From Novosphingobium sp. BW1 (GTDB taxonomy: Bacteria > Pseudomonadota > Alphaproteobacteria > Sphingomonadales > Sphingomonadaceae): a stretch of 64,000 nt of DNA. The stretch spans positions 1 to 64,000 of the forward strand of contig NZ_VIRF01000089.1 in the NCBI RefSeq assembly GCF_008107685.1, given 5' to 3'. Each line of letters opens with the position of its first letter. Position 1 is the stretch's first letter. The translations under genes were made by a program, and so were the position numbers. Below are positions 33,952 to 43,010 of the stretch, one piece after another. The notes below the pieces were generated by a model, which worked only from the letters and a program-made list of their open reading frames with translations, made no database searches and was not told the DNA's origin.

Positions 33952-35195
33952 GCGACTCGGATATACGCATCCCGACTGGCGCAAAGGAGCGCCGCGATCT
34001 CATCATCCTGGGCGGCGGTCTCGTCGGCATGACGCTAGCGCTGGCTGCGGCCCGGGCCGGGATCTCCAGCCACGTGATCGACCGTGCCGACCCGGCGGAC
34101 CTCGTTGCCGAGGGCGCGGACGGCCGTGCCTCGGCGGTCTCCACCGCGAGCTGGAACCTGTTCTGCAATATCGGTCTTGGCAAGCGGCTCGAGCCGCTGG
34201 GCTGCGCGATCGATTCGATCGCGGTGACCGATGGCATGAAGCCGGGCCGGATCGACTTCCAGCCCAAGCCCGACGAGGGCACGCTGGGCCGCATGTACGC
34301 CAATCGTGATCTGCGCCTCGCGCTGTTTGAGGCGGCCAAGGACGAGCCCAACATCGCCTGGCACGTCAAGACCGAGGCGGTGCGCCGTGATCGCGGCCCC
34401 CACGGGGTCGAAGTCGAGCTGAGTGACGGGCGCATCCTCACCTCCTCGCTGCTGGTCGCGGCCGAAGGGCGCCAGTCGCCCACGCGCGATGAAGCCGGGT
34501 TCTCGATGGCCAAGTGGGACTACCAGCACCGCGCAATGGTGACGGGCCTGTTCCACTCCAAGCCGCACGGCGGCACAGCCTGGGAAATCTTCTATCCTGC
34601 GGGGCCCTTCGCCCTGCTGCCGCTGCTCGATGATGGAGAGGGGCGCCACCGCAGTGCGCTGGTCTGGACGGTCGCCGAGAAGGACGCCAAGGGCGTTATC
34701 GCGATGAGCGATGCGATGTTCCTCAGCGAAGTCGCCGAGAAGATGCACGGTATCCTTGGCGATATCGAACTCTCGGCGCCGCGCATGAGCTACCCCTTGC
34801 GCTTCCATCACGCGGTGAACGTGGTCGACGAGCGCCTCGCGGTCATCGGTGACGCCGCGCATGGTATGCACCCGATTGCGGGGCAGGGCCTGAACCTGGG
34901 CCTGCGTGATGTGGGCGCGCTGGTCGAAGTTCTGAGCGAGGGCATGCGCCTGGGGCTTGAGCCGGGCGATGCGCAGCTGCTGGCGCGCTATGAGAAGTGG
35001 CGTAGCCTCGATTCGGTCATGGTCATGGCCGCGACCGACACGCTCACGCGCCTCTTCGGCATTCCGGGCCGCGTGCCAAGTGCGGTGCGCCGTCTGGGCA
35101 TGGGCGCGGTCCAGCGCCTGCCTGCCCTTAAGCGCTTCTTCATGGACGAGGCGAGGGGAATGTCGGGCAAGCTTCCCGAGCTTTTGCAAGGTTAG
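33948..35195 (+). CDS. UbiH/UbiF-family FAD monooxygenase (ubiquinone hydroxylase)
   Basis: A flavoprotein of 415 residues: FAD dinucleotide motif LIILGGGLVGMTLALAAARA near residue 25, and the second FAD motif GDAAHGMHPIAGQGLNLGLR near 300. It most resembles hydroxylases of the ubiquinone ring; the position hydroxylated cannot be told. Overlap with the phosphatase gene suggests a shared message, which is odd functionally. Confidence 0.9.
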   Translation: MSDSDIRIPTGAKERRDLIILGGGLVGMTLALAAARAGISSHVIDRADPADLVAEGADGRASAVSTASWNLFCNIGLGKRLEPLGCAIDSIAVTDGMKPGRIDFQPKPDEGTLGRMYANRDLRLALFEAAKDEPNIAWHVKTEAVRRDRGPHGVEVELSDGRILTSSLLVAAEGRQSPTRDEAGFSMAKWDYQHRAMVTGLFHSKPHGGTAWEIFYPAGPFALLPLLDDGEGRHRSALVWTVAEKDAKGVIAMSDAMFLSEVAEKMHGILGDIELSAPRMSYPLRFHHAVNVVDERLAVIGDAAHGMHPIAGQGLNLGLRDVGALVEVLSEGMRLGLEPGDAQLLARYEKWRSLDSVMVMAATDTLTRLFGIPGRVPSAVRRLGMGAVQRLPALKRFFMDEARGMSGKLPELLQG

Positions 35196-35253
35196 GGAAG
35201 AGGACGCCCCGGCGTTCAGAGTCTCCGCCAAGGGGTAGGTGGAAGTGAATTTC

Positions 35254-35275
35254 TCAAGGGGGTAAAACCCCTTGA
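35254..35275. terminator. Hairpin downstream of the ubiH-type gene
   Basis: TCAAGGGG, 6-base loop, CCCCTTGA: a perfect 8-bp stem in the 230-base gap between convergent genes. There is no T tract. A second, looser inverted repeat (CCCGAG/CTCGGG, 35347-35368) lies nearer the kinase. Nothing else is seen in this gap. Confidence 0.45.
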
Positions 35276-35425
35276 CCCCAAACCCGGCGACCTCACCTTT
35301 CTCAGCCAAGGCCGCATATGACAGGTGAGCTTGATGTTTTCGGGAGCCCGAGGGCGATGGTACTCGGGTATGTCTCTGATCTTACATTTTTTCACGCAAG
35401 TTTGGCTTTTGCGCGCGGTTCTCCG

Positions 35426-36568
35426 TCAGCTCCGGGGTTCAGGCTGACGCGCCCGGCCGGACAGCGTGAAGTGCACACCTTCAGGGGCGAAGGTCAGCTG
35501 TGCTTCCCCTTCGAAATAGCCTGCGACGATCCGCTCGATGAGGGTGGAGCCGAAGCCGCGCTGGGTGGGCACCTCAACCGGCGGGCCGCCGCGCTCGGTC
35601 CATTCGAGCGTGCAGGCGGCGTCCGCGCCATTCCAGGTGAGCGAGATGGTTCCGCCCGTCTTGGAGAGCGCGCCGTACTTGGTGGCGTTCGTGGCCAGTT
35701 CGTGGAGGCCAAGCGCGAGGCCGAGGGCCTGGCGTGCACCGAGGAGCAGCGGCGGGCCGGACAGCACGAACCGCGGGTCGTGCTCGCCCTGCATGTGCGG
35801 ACCCAGGGCTGCAGAAATGAGGGCGCGCACGTCTATGTCATCAAGGGCCGAACGGGTCAGCACATCCTGTGCCCGTGCCAATGTCAGTAGGCGTGCATCG
35901 ATGGCGCGGCGCGCCTGCTCAACATCGGGGCTGCGGCGCAGTGTCTGCGCCACGATGGACTGCACGATGGCGAGCGTATTCTTGACCCTGTGGGTCATTT
36001 CCATGGCGATTTCGTGCTGGCCTGCGCGCAGGCGCTCGGCTTCGGCATGGGCGGCGCGGCTTTTTTCCAGCGCGGCGCCCAGTTCGATCTGCGACATCGC
36101 CTGTCGCGCGAGCATCCGAAGCATGCGCATCTGCTGCGCATCGAGGGTCCGTGGCTCGTGGTCAATCACGCACAGTGTGCCCAACGCATGCCCGTCGCGT
36201 GTCACGAGGGGAAAGCCTGCGTAAAAGCGGATGCCAGGCTCTGCGGTCACGAACGGATTGTCCGCGAAGCGCGGGTCACGGCGGGCATCGGCAATGATGA
36301 AGGGCACGTTTTCGCGAATCGCGAACTGACAGATCGAGACATCGCGTGGGGTTTCCGAGATATCTATCCCGATGCGCGCCTTGAAGAACTGGCGCTCGGC
36401 TTCGACGATATTGACCAGCGCGACAGGCACGTCGCAGATTTCCGCGGCCATGGCCACGATGTCGTCGAAATCCTGTTCCGGTTCGGATGTCAGGGAATAG
36501 CGAGCAAGCGCCTCAAGCCGGGCGTCCTCCTGCGGATCGGCCCGGCTCTGGTTTGATGTGTCGCTCAT
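35426..36568 (-). CDS. GAF-domain HWE-type sensor histidine kinase
   Basis: A cytoplasmic kinase of 380 residues. A GAF sensor domain spans about residues 20-165 (FFKARIGIDISETPRDVSIC). The HWE phosphoacceptor box follows, with His193 in MTHRVKNTLA, then the N box LHELATNATKYGAL and a reduced ATP site (GFGSTLIERIV). HWE kinases are alphaproteobacterial and often feed the general stress response or light sensing. No response regulator is nearby. Start ATG 36568 is 19 bases after the gene before it. Confidence 0.92.
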   Translation of the reverse strand: MSDTSNQSRADPQEDARLEALARYSLTSEPEQDFDDIVAMAAEICDVPVALVNIVEAERQFFKARIGIDISETPRDVSICQFAIRENVPFIIADARRDPRFADNPFVTAEPGIRFYAGFPLVTRDGHALGTLCVIDHEPRTLDAQQMRMLRMLARQAMSQIELGAALEKSRAAHAEAERLRAGQHEIAMEMTHRVKNTLAIVQSIVAQTLRRSPDVEQARRAIDARLLTLARAQDVLTRSALDDIDVRALISAALGPHMQGEHDPRFVLSGPPLLLGARQALGLALGLHELATNATKYGALSKTGGTISLTWNGADAACTLEWTERGGPPVEVPTQRGFGSTLIERIVAGYFEGEAQLTFAPEGVHFTLSGRARQPEPRS

Positions 36569-36587
36569 GTCCGGTGCTCTCTCGGGC

Positions 36588-37562
36588 TCAGTCTTCGCTC
36601 GATCCGGCATTATCCTCAGCTGCTTGCGCCGGGTTTTTCTGGTTGGGCGTTGCAAGCGGGCTGGGTTGGTCGATGGCGCGGCCCTCGGCGTCCTTGAGGC
36701 GCCGGGGCTCGAGCATGGCGGTCGTCTCGAGCAGGCTCAGCGCCTTCTGGGCGCTCTCGTAGCGATGCGCATCGGCGATCCAGTTGTGCGCGGCCCCTGC
36801 GCCGGGCAGGCGTTCCACTTCGCGGATGGCCCCGTCGATGCGGCGCGCGGTCAGCATGATGCGCGCGCGCTCGATCCGGGCACGCGGCGAGACCAGAGCG
36901 GCGGAATCCCGGCGCACCGTGAACAGCGAGGAGAGCTCGCCCCGGGCGCGGTCCCAGAAACTGACGTTGCGGCCCGAAACGCTCAGTTCGGGTGAGAGGG
37001 CTTCGAGCCGCGCGCTCAGTTCGTCGATCGTGACCGGCTCCTTGGAGAAGGCGATGATCGTTTCGACCGCGCGGGGCTGGGCGTCCATGAAGCGCAGACG
37101 CAACTGGTCGGCGACGTAACTAAGTGGTTCGCCGCGATCGACCATGCGGCGTGCGGCAAAGGCGATCAGCAGGCTTTCCGCGCGCGCCGCATTGCCCGAG
37201 GCGGCGTCGGTCTCAAAATCGATGCGCGAGAGGCGGTTCTCGATCAGGGCGAGGCGCCCTTCCATCGTGCCGAGCGCGGCAAGTTGCTCTGGCGAAGGAC
37301 GCCCATCGCCGGGGCTCGGCAGGGGCAGGGGATCGGGGATTTCGACGGCTTCGCTGACAACGGCCGTTTCCGCAGCCGGTGCCTCGGACACTTCGGCCGT
37401 GGGCAGGACCTGTTCGAGCCAGCCGCGTGAGGACGCCCAGGCGACGAAGGCGGCGCCCAGCAGGAAGGCCACGAATGCGACGAAGATCATGCCGCCGCGC
37501 GAACGGGGGCGTGGTCCCGGCACGGTTTCGCGCACGAGTGGTTGTGTTTCGAAGTCCTGCAT
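36588..37562 (-). CDS. Mic60/mitofilin-like inner-membrane protein
   Basis: Protein of 324 residues: a short basic N-terminus, one span (GMIFVAFVAFLLGAAFVAWA, about residues 24-43), a Pro/Ala/Glu-rich linker, then a helical coiled-coil and C-terminal mitofilin-like region (ERARIMLTARRIDGAIREVE). In alphaproteobacteria the Mic60 homologue that bends membranes is encoded next to hemC-hemD, as here. It starts TGATG on the hemD stop. Confidence 0.82.
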   Translation of the reverse strand: MQDFETQPLVRETVPGPRPRSRGGMIFVAFVAFLLGAAFVAWASSRGWLEQVLPTAEVSEAPAAETAVVSEAVEIPDPLPLPSPGDGRPSPEQLAALGTMEGRLALIENRLSRIDFETDAASGNAARAESLLIAFAARRMVDRGEPLSYVADQLRLRFMDAQPRAVETIIAFSKEPVTIDELSARLEALSPELSVSGRNVSFWDRARGELSSLFTVRRDSAALVSPRARIERARIMLTARRIDGAIREVERLPGAGAAHNWIADAHRYESAQKALSLLETTAMLEPRRLKDAEGRAIDQPSPLATPNQKNPAQAAEDNAGSSED

Positions 37563-38314
37563 CAGGTCTGGTTGTCTACTTGTATCGATCCCGAGAAAGC
37601 CTCTTGGCACATCTGTGCGGCCAAGGCCAGCAAGGCGGCGTCGCGGGGCTCGGGGGCGCAGCGCACACTCCCCCACGGACTATGGAGCCGCGCGGATACA
37701 CGCGGGCCGATGGCCACGAGATGAATGGCGCCTGTCGCAAGTCCCCATTCCCGGCATAGATCCTCGAAACGAACCGCCGCTTCGCCCGAGTGGAGAAGAA
37801 CCAGGACAGCGCTCTGCGCCATATCGCGCAGGCGTTGCTGCAGGGCCACAGGGGCAGGTAGCGCCTCGCTGGCGTAGACCTCGCGCGTGGTCATGGTGAC
37901 GCGGTCCGGCAGGTGAAGCGCCACCCGCTCGCGCCCGGCAAGGCGCAGCAGGCGGCGGTGTTCGGGAGGGAGCGCATCGAGGATGGACTGGAGCCCGCCA
38001 CGGCCGGTACAGACCACGTCGAGCCCGGCGGCCCGCGCGGCCTCGGCCGTTTTCTGCCCGACCGCGTAGGCAGGTTTGCCGCGATAGAGGTCCAGCGCGC
38101 CGCCGCCATGGCGCAGCGCGTTCGCGCTTCCCAGGATGACCGCGTCGATCTCGGTCGGGGGCGGGGCCTCCCAGGCTTGCGGGCGTACTTCGAAGAGCGG
38201 GTAGGCTTCGGCGGCGAGGCCCAACTTGCGTGCGGCCTCCAGGCTTTCCTGTGCGCCCGGCTCTGGCCGAAGGATCAGGACGGGGAGGGGCAGGGAGGCG
38301 CCTGGGGCGCTCAC
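37562..38314 (-). CDS. hemD: Uroporphyrinogen-III synthase
   Basis: Protein of 250 residues with the two-domain HemD fold: VLILRPEPGAQESLEAARKL, EIDAVILGSANALRHGG, and SAVLVLLHSGEAAVRFEDL. It cyclises and inverts hydroxymethylbilane, the product of the neighbour HemC, to uroporphyrinogen III for haem, sirohaem and cobalamin. It overlaps hemC by 4 bases. Confidence 0.93.
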   Translation of the reverse strand: MSAPGASLPLPVLILRPEPGAQESLEAARKLGLAAEAYPLFEVRPQAWEAPPPTEIDAVILGSANALRHGGGALDLYRGKPAYAVGQKTAEAARAAGLDVVCTGRGGLQSILDALPPEHRRLLRLAGRERVALHLPDRVTMTTREVYASEALPAPVALQQRLRDMAQSAVLVLLHSGEAAVRFEDLCREWGLATGAIHLVAIGPRVSARLHSPWGSVRCAPEPRDAALLALAAQMCQEAFSGSIQVDNQT

Positions 38315-39258
38315 GCGGGCGGGCCGGTGAAGTGCACGGTGACGGCCGGACTTGCGCGCGACAGGAGGTCGGCGGCAAGCTCGGCGGGCCCCTTTAAGTC
38401 GCCCGAGGCGAAGCGGACGTCGCCCTCGATCCGCTCGCCGCCGTTCGGCGCATAGATCGCCGCGCGCATGTGGAGCTGTTCGCCTTCATGGCGGGTAAGC
38501 ACGGCAATCGGGCTGTGGCAATTGCCGCCAAGCCCTTCGAGCAACGCCCGCTCGGCAAGCACGGCCGCGCGGCTGGGCGCATCGTCGATGGCCGAGAGGA
38601 AGCCGGCGGTGCGCACGTCATCAGCGCGGCACTCGATCAGGATCGCGGCCTGCGCGGGGGCCGGGAACCAGTCCTCCTCGTCGAGGGGGTGCCCCGTGCC
38701 GGTTTCGCCCAGGCGCTTGAGGCCGGCGGCGGCGAGGAAGGTCGCGTCGGCCTCGCCCGCAGCGAGCTTGGCAAGCCGTGTGGCGACATTGCCGCGGAAC
38801 GTCACCACCTTGCAGTCCGGCCGGGCGTGGAGGAGCTGCGCGGCGCGGCGCGGCGCGCTCGTCCCCACGACGGCGCCCGAGGGCAGCGCGGCGATGCTGG
38901 CTGCGCCCACGAGCACGTCGCGCACGTCCTCACGCGGAAGAACTGCGCCGATGGCGAACATTTCGGGGCGCAGCGTCTCCACATCCTTGGCTGAGTGCAC
39001 CGAAAAGTCGATTTTCCCTTCAGACAGCCAGGCGTCGAGTTCCTTGGTCCAGAGCGCTTTTCCCCCGATTTCAGCCAGAGCGCGGTCCTGGATGCGATCT
39101 CCGCTAGCAGTCACGGCCACGATCTCTATATGCGCAGGATTGATTCCATGCGCCTCAGCCAGGCGGTCGCGGGCCTCTTCGGCCTGTGCCATGGCAAGAG
39201 GCGAGCGGCGGGTGCCGAGGCGGAAGCGCGGATTGGGCGCGGTGGTCTGGGTAGTCAT
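38311..39258 (-). CDS. hemC: Porphobilinogen deaminase (hydroxymethylbilane synthase)
   Basis: Protein of 315 residues. It begins with the HemC signature (FRLGTRRSPLAMAQAEEARD), carries DFSVHSAKDVET, TSAPRRAAQLLHARPD and the cofactor cysteine in the ILIECRADD segment. It joins four porphobilinogen units. Start ATG 39258 is the family start; the ribosome site is weak. It is divergent from tsaD. Confidence 0.96.
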   Translation of the reverse strand: MTTQTTAPNPRFRLGTRRSPLAMAQAEEARDRLAEAHGINPAHIEIVAVTASGDRIQDRALAEIGGKALWTKELDAWLSEGKIDFSVHSAKDVETLRPEMFAIGAVLPREDVRDVLVGAASIAALPSGAVVGTSAPRRAAQLLHARPDCKVVTFRGNVATRLAKLAAGEADATFLAAAGLKRLGETGTGHPLDEEDWFPAPAQAAILIECRADDVRTAGFLSAIDDAPSRAAVLAERALLEGLGGNCHSPIAVLTRHEGEQLHMRAAIYAPNGGERIEGDVRFASGDLKGPAELAADLLSRASPAVTVHFTGPPA

Positions 39259-39332
39259 CGTGGAAACCGTGCTAGCGCCTGGGCGCTTCAAGGAAAAGGT
39301 CGTTCGGCCAAAGTGAGCGAGGTAGCGTGAGG

Positions 39333-40373
39333 ATGACCATTGTCCTCGGAATAGAAAGCTCGTGCGACGAGACCGCAGCGGCGCTGGTGACGGCGGACCG
39401 TACGATCCTGGCGCAGCGCATCGCGTCGCAGGACGAGGAGCACAAGCCCTTTGGCGGCGTCGTGCCGGAGATCGCCGCGCGCGCGCATGTCGAGCGTCTT
39501 GCGCCGCTGATCGAGGGCACGCTGGCCGATGCAGGGATGCGCTTGGACGATGTCGACGCGATTGCCGCCACGGCAGGTCCGGGCCTTATTGGCGGGGTCA
39601 TGGTCGGGCTGGTCTCGGCCAAGGCGCTGGCCATGGCGACGGGTAAGCCTCTTATCGCGATCAACCACCTGGAAGGTCATGCTCTTTCGCCTCGGCTTGC
39701 CGATGCGAGCCTAGCCTATCCCTATCTCCTGCTGCTCGTTTCGGGCGGGCACTGCCAGATCCTGCTCGTGGAAGGGGTGGGCAAATTTCGCCGCCTTGCA
39801 ACAACCATCGACGATGCACTGGGCGAGGCCTTTGACAAGTCGGCCAAGGTGCTGGGGTTGGGCTATCCCGGCGGTCCGGCGCTGGAGCGCCTGGCTGCGA
39901 GCGGTGATCCCAAGGCCGTGCCGCTGCCGCGCCCCTTGAAGGGTAGCAAGGAGCCGCATTTCTCCTTCGCCGGCCTCAAGAGCGCGGTTCTGCGCGCGCA
40001 CCAGTCGGGCGAGTACAGCGATGCCGATATTGCCGCCTCGTTCCAGGAGGCCGCGATCGAGTGCATCATCGACCGCACGCGCCGCGCGCTCAGGAGCATC
40101 GCGGATATCAAGCCAACTGCGCTGGTCGTTGCGGGCGGGGTGGCGGCCAATACCGCGATCCGCACGGCGCTGGAGGGGCTGGCAGCCGATTTCAAGCTGC
40201 CGTTCATCGCCCCGCCACTCAAGCTGTGTACGGACAATGCGGCGATGATCGCCTGGGCCGGTGTGGAACGCCATGCGCTGGGGCAGAGCGATCCGCTCGA
40301 CGTTTCCGCGCGGCCGCGCTGGCCGCTCGATCCGGACGCCGAGCCGGTGCGCGGAGCCGGAGTGAAGGCATGA
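39333..40373 (+). CDS. tsaD: tRNA N6-threonylcarbamoyladenosine transferase TsaD
   Basis: Protein of 346 residues, an ASKHA-fold enzyme that makes t6A37 in ANN-decoding tRNAs. The start (VLGIESSCDETAAAL), the metal ligands in NHLEGH (His112, His116) and VAGGVAANTAIR are all family-typical. ATG 39333 has GAGG about 10 bases upstream; a GTG two codons earlier is possible. It overlaps gpsA as ATGA. Confidence 0.96.
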   Translation: MTIVLGIESSCDETAAALVTADRTILAQRIASQDEEHKPFGGVVPEIAARAHVERLAPLIEGTLADAGMRLDDVDAIAATAGPGLIGGVMVGLVSAKALAMATGKPLIAINHLEGHALSPRLADASLAYPYLLLLVSGGHCQILLVEGVGKFRRLATTIDDALGEAFDKSAKVLGLGYPGGPALERLAASGDPKAVPLPRPLKGSKEPHFSFAGLKSAVLRAHQSGEYSDADIAASFQEAAIECIIDRTRRALRSIADIKPTALVVAGGVAANTAIRTALEGLAADFKLPFIAPPLKLCTDNAAMIAWAGVERHALGQSDPLDVSARPRWPLDPDAEPVRGAGVKA

Positions 40374-41389
40374 CAACGATGAATGCAAGCGGTCTGGCGG
40401 TCGGGGTCATTGGCGCGGGTGCCTGGGGCACTGCGCTCGCACAGGCGCTGGCGCGCGCGGGGAACCGAGAGGTGAAGCTCTGGGCGCGGGAGGCGGATCT
40501 CGCCGCGCGCATCAATAAAACCCGCGTCAACGACACCTATCTTCCAGGTGCCGAGCTCGATCCGGCGATCCGGGCGACCTCGGACCTTGCCGAAATGGCG
40601 CAGCTTCCGGTGCTGCTGGCGGTGGTCCCTGCGCAGTTCCTGGCTTCGGTGATTGGGCAACTCCCCGCCGCAGAGCGCGATCTGGTGCTTTGCGCCAAGG
40701 GGATCGAGGCGTCCAGCGGGCGGCTGATGGCCGAGGTCGCGGCGGAGGCTGCGCCGGGTAGCCGTCTTGCAGTGCTTTCGGGGCCTACCTTCGCGCATGA
40801 AGTCGCCTCGGGTCTGCCCACGGCCATCACGCTCGCCTGTTCGGGGGGGGAGGGGCAGTGGCAGCGGCTCGCGCCCCTGATCGCGAGTCCGGCGTTCCGT
40901 CCCTACTATTCCGATGATGTGATCGGGGCCGAGATTGGCGGCGCAATCAAGAACGTGCTGGCGATTGCCTGCGGCGTTGCCGAAGGTCTGGGCCTTGGTC
41001 AGAATGCGCGCGCGGCGCTGATCGCGCGCGGCTATGCCGAGATGCAGCGCTTTGGTCTTGCGCGCGGAGGCCGTGCTGAGACGCTGGCGGGCCTGTGCGG
41101 TCTGGGCGACCTGGTGCTGACGTGTTCCTCGACTTCGAGCCGGAACTTCTCGCTAGGAATGGCGCTCGGGCAGGGGCAGAGCGCGGCCGAGGCGCTCGCG
41201 GGCAAGAGTTCGGTGGCCGAAGGCGCGGCCACGGCGCCGATTCTCGATGATCTTGCCCGACGCGAAGGTATCGACATGCCCATCGTCGCGGCCGCGCGCC
41301 GTCTTCTTGAAGGCGCCGCACCTGCGGACGAAGTCGTCGCCGATATCCTTTCGCGCCCCTTGCGCTCGGAGCAGGAGCGTCTGGGTTGA
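40370..41389 (+). CDS. gpsA: NAD(P)-dependent glycerol-3-phosphate dehydrogenase
   Basis: Protein of 339 residues that supplies sn-glycerol 3-phosphate for phospholipids. It has the dinucleotide motif VIGAGAWGTALA near residue 14, the GPTFAHEVASGLPTA stretch, the catalytic lysine in GAIKNVLAIACGVAEGL, and LCGLGDLVLTCSS. It is co-translated with tsaD and, through a TTGA overlap, with the flippase gene. Confidence 0.96.
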   Translation: MTTMNASGLAVGVIGAGAWGTALAQALARAGNREVKLWAREADLAARINKTRVNDTYLPGAELDPAIRATSDLAEMAQLPVLLAVVPAQFLASVIGQLPAAERDLVLCAKGIEASSGRLMAEVAAEAAPGSRLAVLSGPTFAHEVASGLPTAITLACSGGEGQWQRLAPLIASPAFRPYYSDDVIGAEIGGAIKNVLAIACGVAEGLGLGQNARAALIARGYAEMQRFGLARGGRAETLAGLCGLGDLVLTCSSTSSRNFSLGMALGQGQSAAEALAGKSSVAEGAATAPILDDLARREGIDMPIVAAARRLLEGAAPADEVVADILSRPLRSEQERLG

Positions 41390-42906
41390 ACGACACCGTT
41401 TCGCGCGCCGAGGCTGGCCGGGACAAGCAGGATGGCGATGACATCGCCGCTCTGGCCAAGGGCGGGCGTACCAATTTTCTGGGCTTTTTCCTTCGTCTTG
41501 CCGCGCGCATTCCCTTCCTGTTCATCGCCGGGCGGGCGTCGGCCTACGGTCCCGCCGCGCTCGGACGCTTTGCCTCTGCGCTCGTTATCATCGAGCTGAC
41601 CGCGATGGTCTGCACGATGGGCGAAAAGCGCGGGCTGGCGCAGCGTATGAGCGAGGCGGAAGGCAAGGAACTGCCGGCCAACACCGTCTTCGATGGCGTG
41701 GCGGTCTCGCTTCTGGCCTCGTGTGCGGCAGCGCTGTTCTTCTGGTTCGTGCCCGCCCCGATGTTCCCGGGCGGCACCTATACCCAGATCGACCGCCTCA
41801 TGGTGATCGCGATCCCGCCGCTGGCGCTGACCGAGATATGGCTGGCCGCGCTCGCCTATCGCCTCCAGATCAGCCCAACGGTCTGGTCGCGTGCCATCGT
41901 CGAGCCCTGGACGATCTCGATCATGGCGGGGCTGATGATCTTCGTCGCGCCCGAAAGCGGGCTTTCTCTCGCCTATATCGCCTCGATCTTTGCCGCTGCG
42001 ATTACCGCCTTCGTGCCTTTCATTCGCGCCTATGGGCGGCCGCGCGGCTGGCGTCCGCGCGCGGGCGTGATGCGTCGCCTCGCTGTGCGCTCGATGCCGA
42101 TTGCGCTCGCCGATACGATCGAGTGGGGCACGCGCCGTGTCGACGTGCTGCTGCTGGGCTTCCTCGCGCCGCCGTCTGCGGTCGGCGTCTACTACGCCGC
42201 GCAGCAGGTCGCGAGCCTGCCGCAAAAGCTCAAGACCAGCTTCGAGCCGGTGTTGGGGCCAGTCATCACTCGTGCACTCAAGCGCAAGGACTACGGGGCG
42301 ATTGCACGCCAGGTCAGCCAGGTGGGCTTCTGGATCATGGCCGCGCAGGCTGCCATTGCGCTGTCGCTGGGCATCACCGGAGAGGGTGTCATGGGTCTGA
42401 TCGGGCGTGAATTCGTGGGCGGAACAGGCGCGTTGGCGTTGCTTCTTGCCGCCGAAGTTGTGGCCTCGACCGCCGTCGTCAGCGAGGCGGCGCTCATCTA
42501 CGTGCAACGTGTGCGCAATCTGGGAGTGTCGCTGGCCACCATCGGCTTCCAGGCGGTCCTGACGTTCGGCGGGATTCTGCTCATGCAGCAGCTGGGCTAC
42601 AATTCGCTGTTCCAGGCCGCGGCCGCGGCGGGCGCGCTCTTTATCGCGCTGGGGCTCGCCTCGGTAGTGAAGGCGAAGATGCTCACGAAGTTTCTTGGCC
42701 ATTCGATTAACAACTGGCGCTGGCCGCTGCTCTGGGCGGCGGCCCCGGCCGTGGCGATCGGCTTTGTCTTCACGCAGTATCTGCCCGAGTGGGTGGAACT
42801 GGCCTTTGGTATCCCTGCGATCCTGGGCTCGTACCTTTTTGTCATATGGAAGAAGGCCTTTGGACCCGAGGACCGCAAGCTGTTCCAGAAGACCAAATCG
42901 AACTGA
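41386..42906 (+). CDS. Polysaccharide/lipid flippase of the MOP superfamily
   Basis: A protein of 506 residues from TTG 41386 (AGGAG nearby) with 12-14 predicted spans and the Wzx/MurJ-like pattern, for example ALADTIEWGTRRVDVLLLGF and GVYYAAQQVASLPQKLKTSF. It likely moves a lipid-linked sugar across the inner membrane. The substrate is unknown and no glycosyltransferase lies nearby. Confidence 0.85.
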   Translation: MNDTVSRAEAGRDKQDGDDIAALAKGGRTNFLGFFLRLAARIPFLFIAGRASAYGPAALGRFASALVIIELTAMVCTMGEKRGLAQRMSEAEGKELPANTVFDGVAVSLLASCAAALFFWFVPAPMFPGGTYTQIDRLMVIAIPPLALTEIWLAALAYRLQISPTVWSRAIVEPWTISIMAGLMIFVAPESGLSLAYIASIFAAAITAFVPFIRAYGRPRGWRPRAGVMRRLAVRSMPIALADTIEWGTRRVDVLLLGFLAPPSAVGVYYAAQQVASLPQKLKTSFEPVLGPVITRALKRKDYGAIARQVSQVGFWIMAAQAAIALSLGITGEGVMGLIGREFVGGTGALALLLAAEVVASTAVVSEAALIYVQRVRNLGVSLATIGFQAVLTFGGILLMQQLGYNSLFQAAAAAGALFIALGLASVVKAKMLTKFLGHSINNWRWPLLWAAAPAVAIGFVFTQYLPEWVELAFGIPAILGSYLFVIWKKAFGPEDRKLFQKTKSN

Positions 42907-42956
42907 TCGCGACTCCAGTTTCGTATCGTCGTGGGTAGGCCTCGTTCAGTCGCGAT
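42906..42956. repeat. Inverted repeat after the flippase gene
   Basis: ATCGCGACT (42906-42914) and AGTCGCGAT (42948-42956) are perfect complements with a 33-base loop, starting at the flippase stop. It may be a terminator or an operator for the vWA gene. Confidence 0.4.
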
Positions 42957-43010
42957 TAACACCTGGGGTGGCGTTCTCGCGTTCCTGCAACGGGACGAGG
43001 GGGGGTGTTT

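Noticed and set aside
40061..41389. A longer gpsA frame starting at 40061
   Set aside because: The first 103 codons are a shadow of tsaD; the ATG at 40370 overlaps the tsaD stop and matches the family start.
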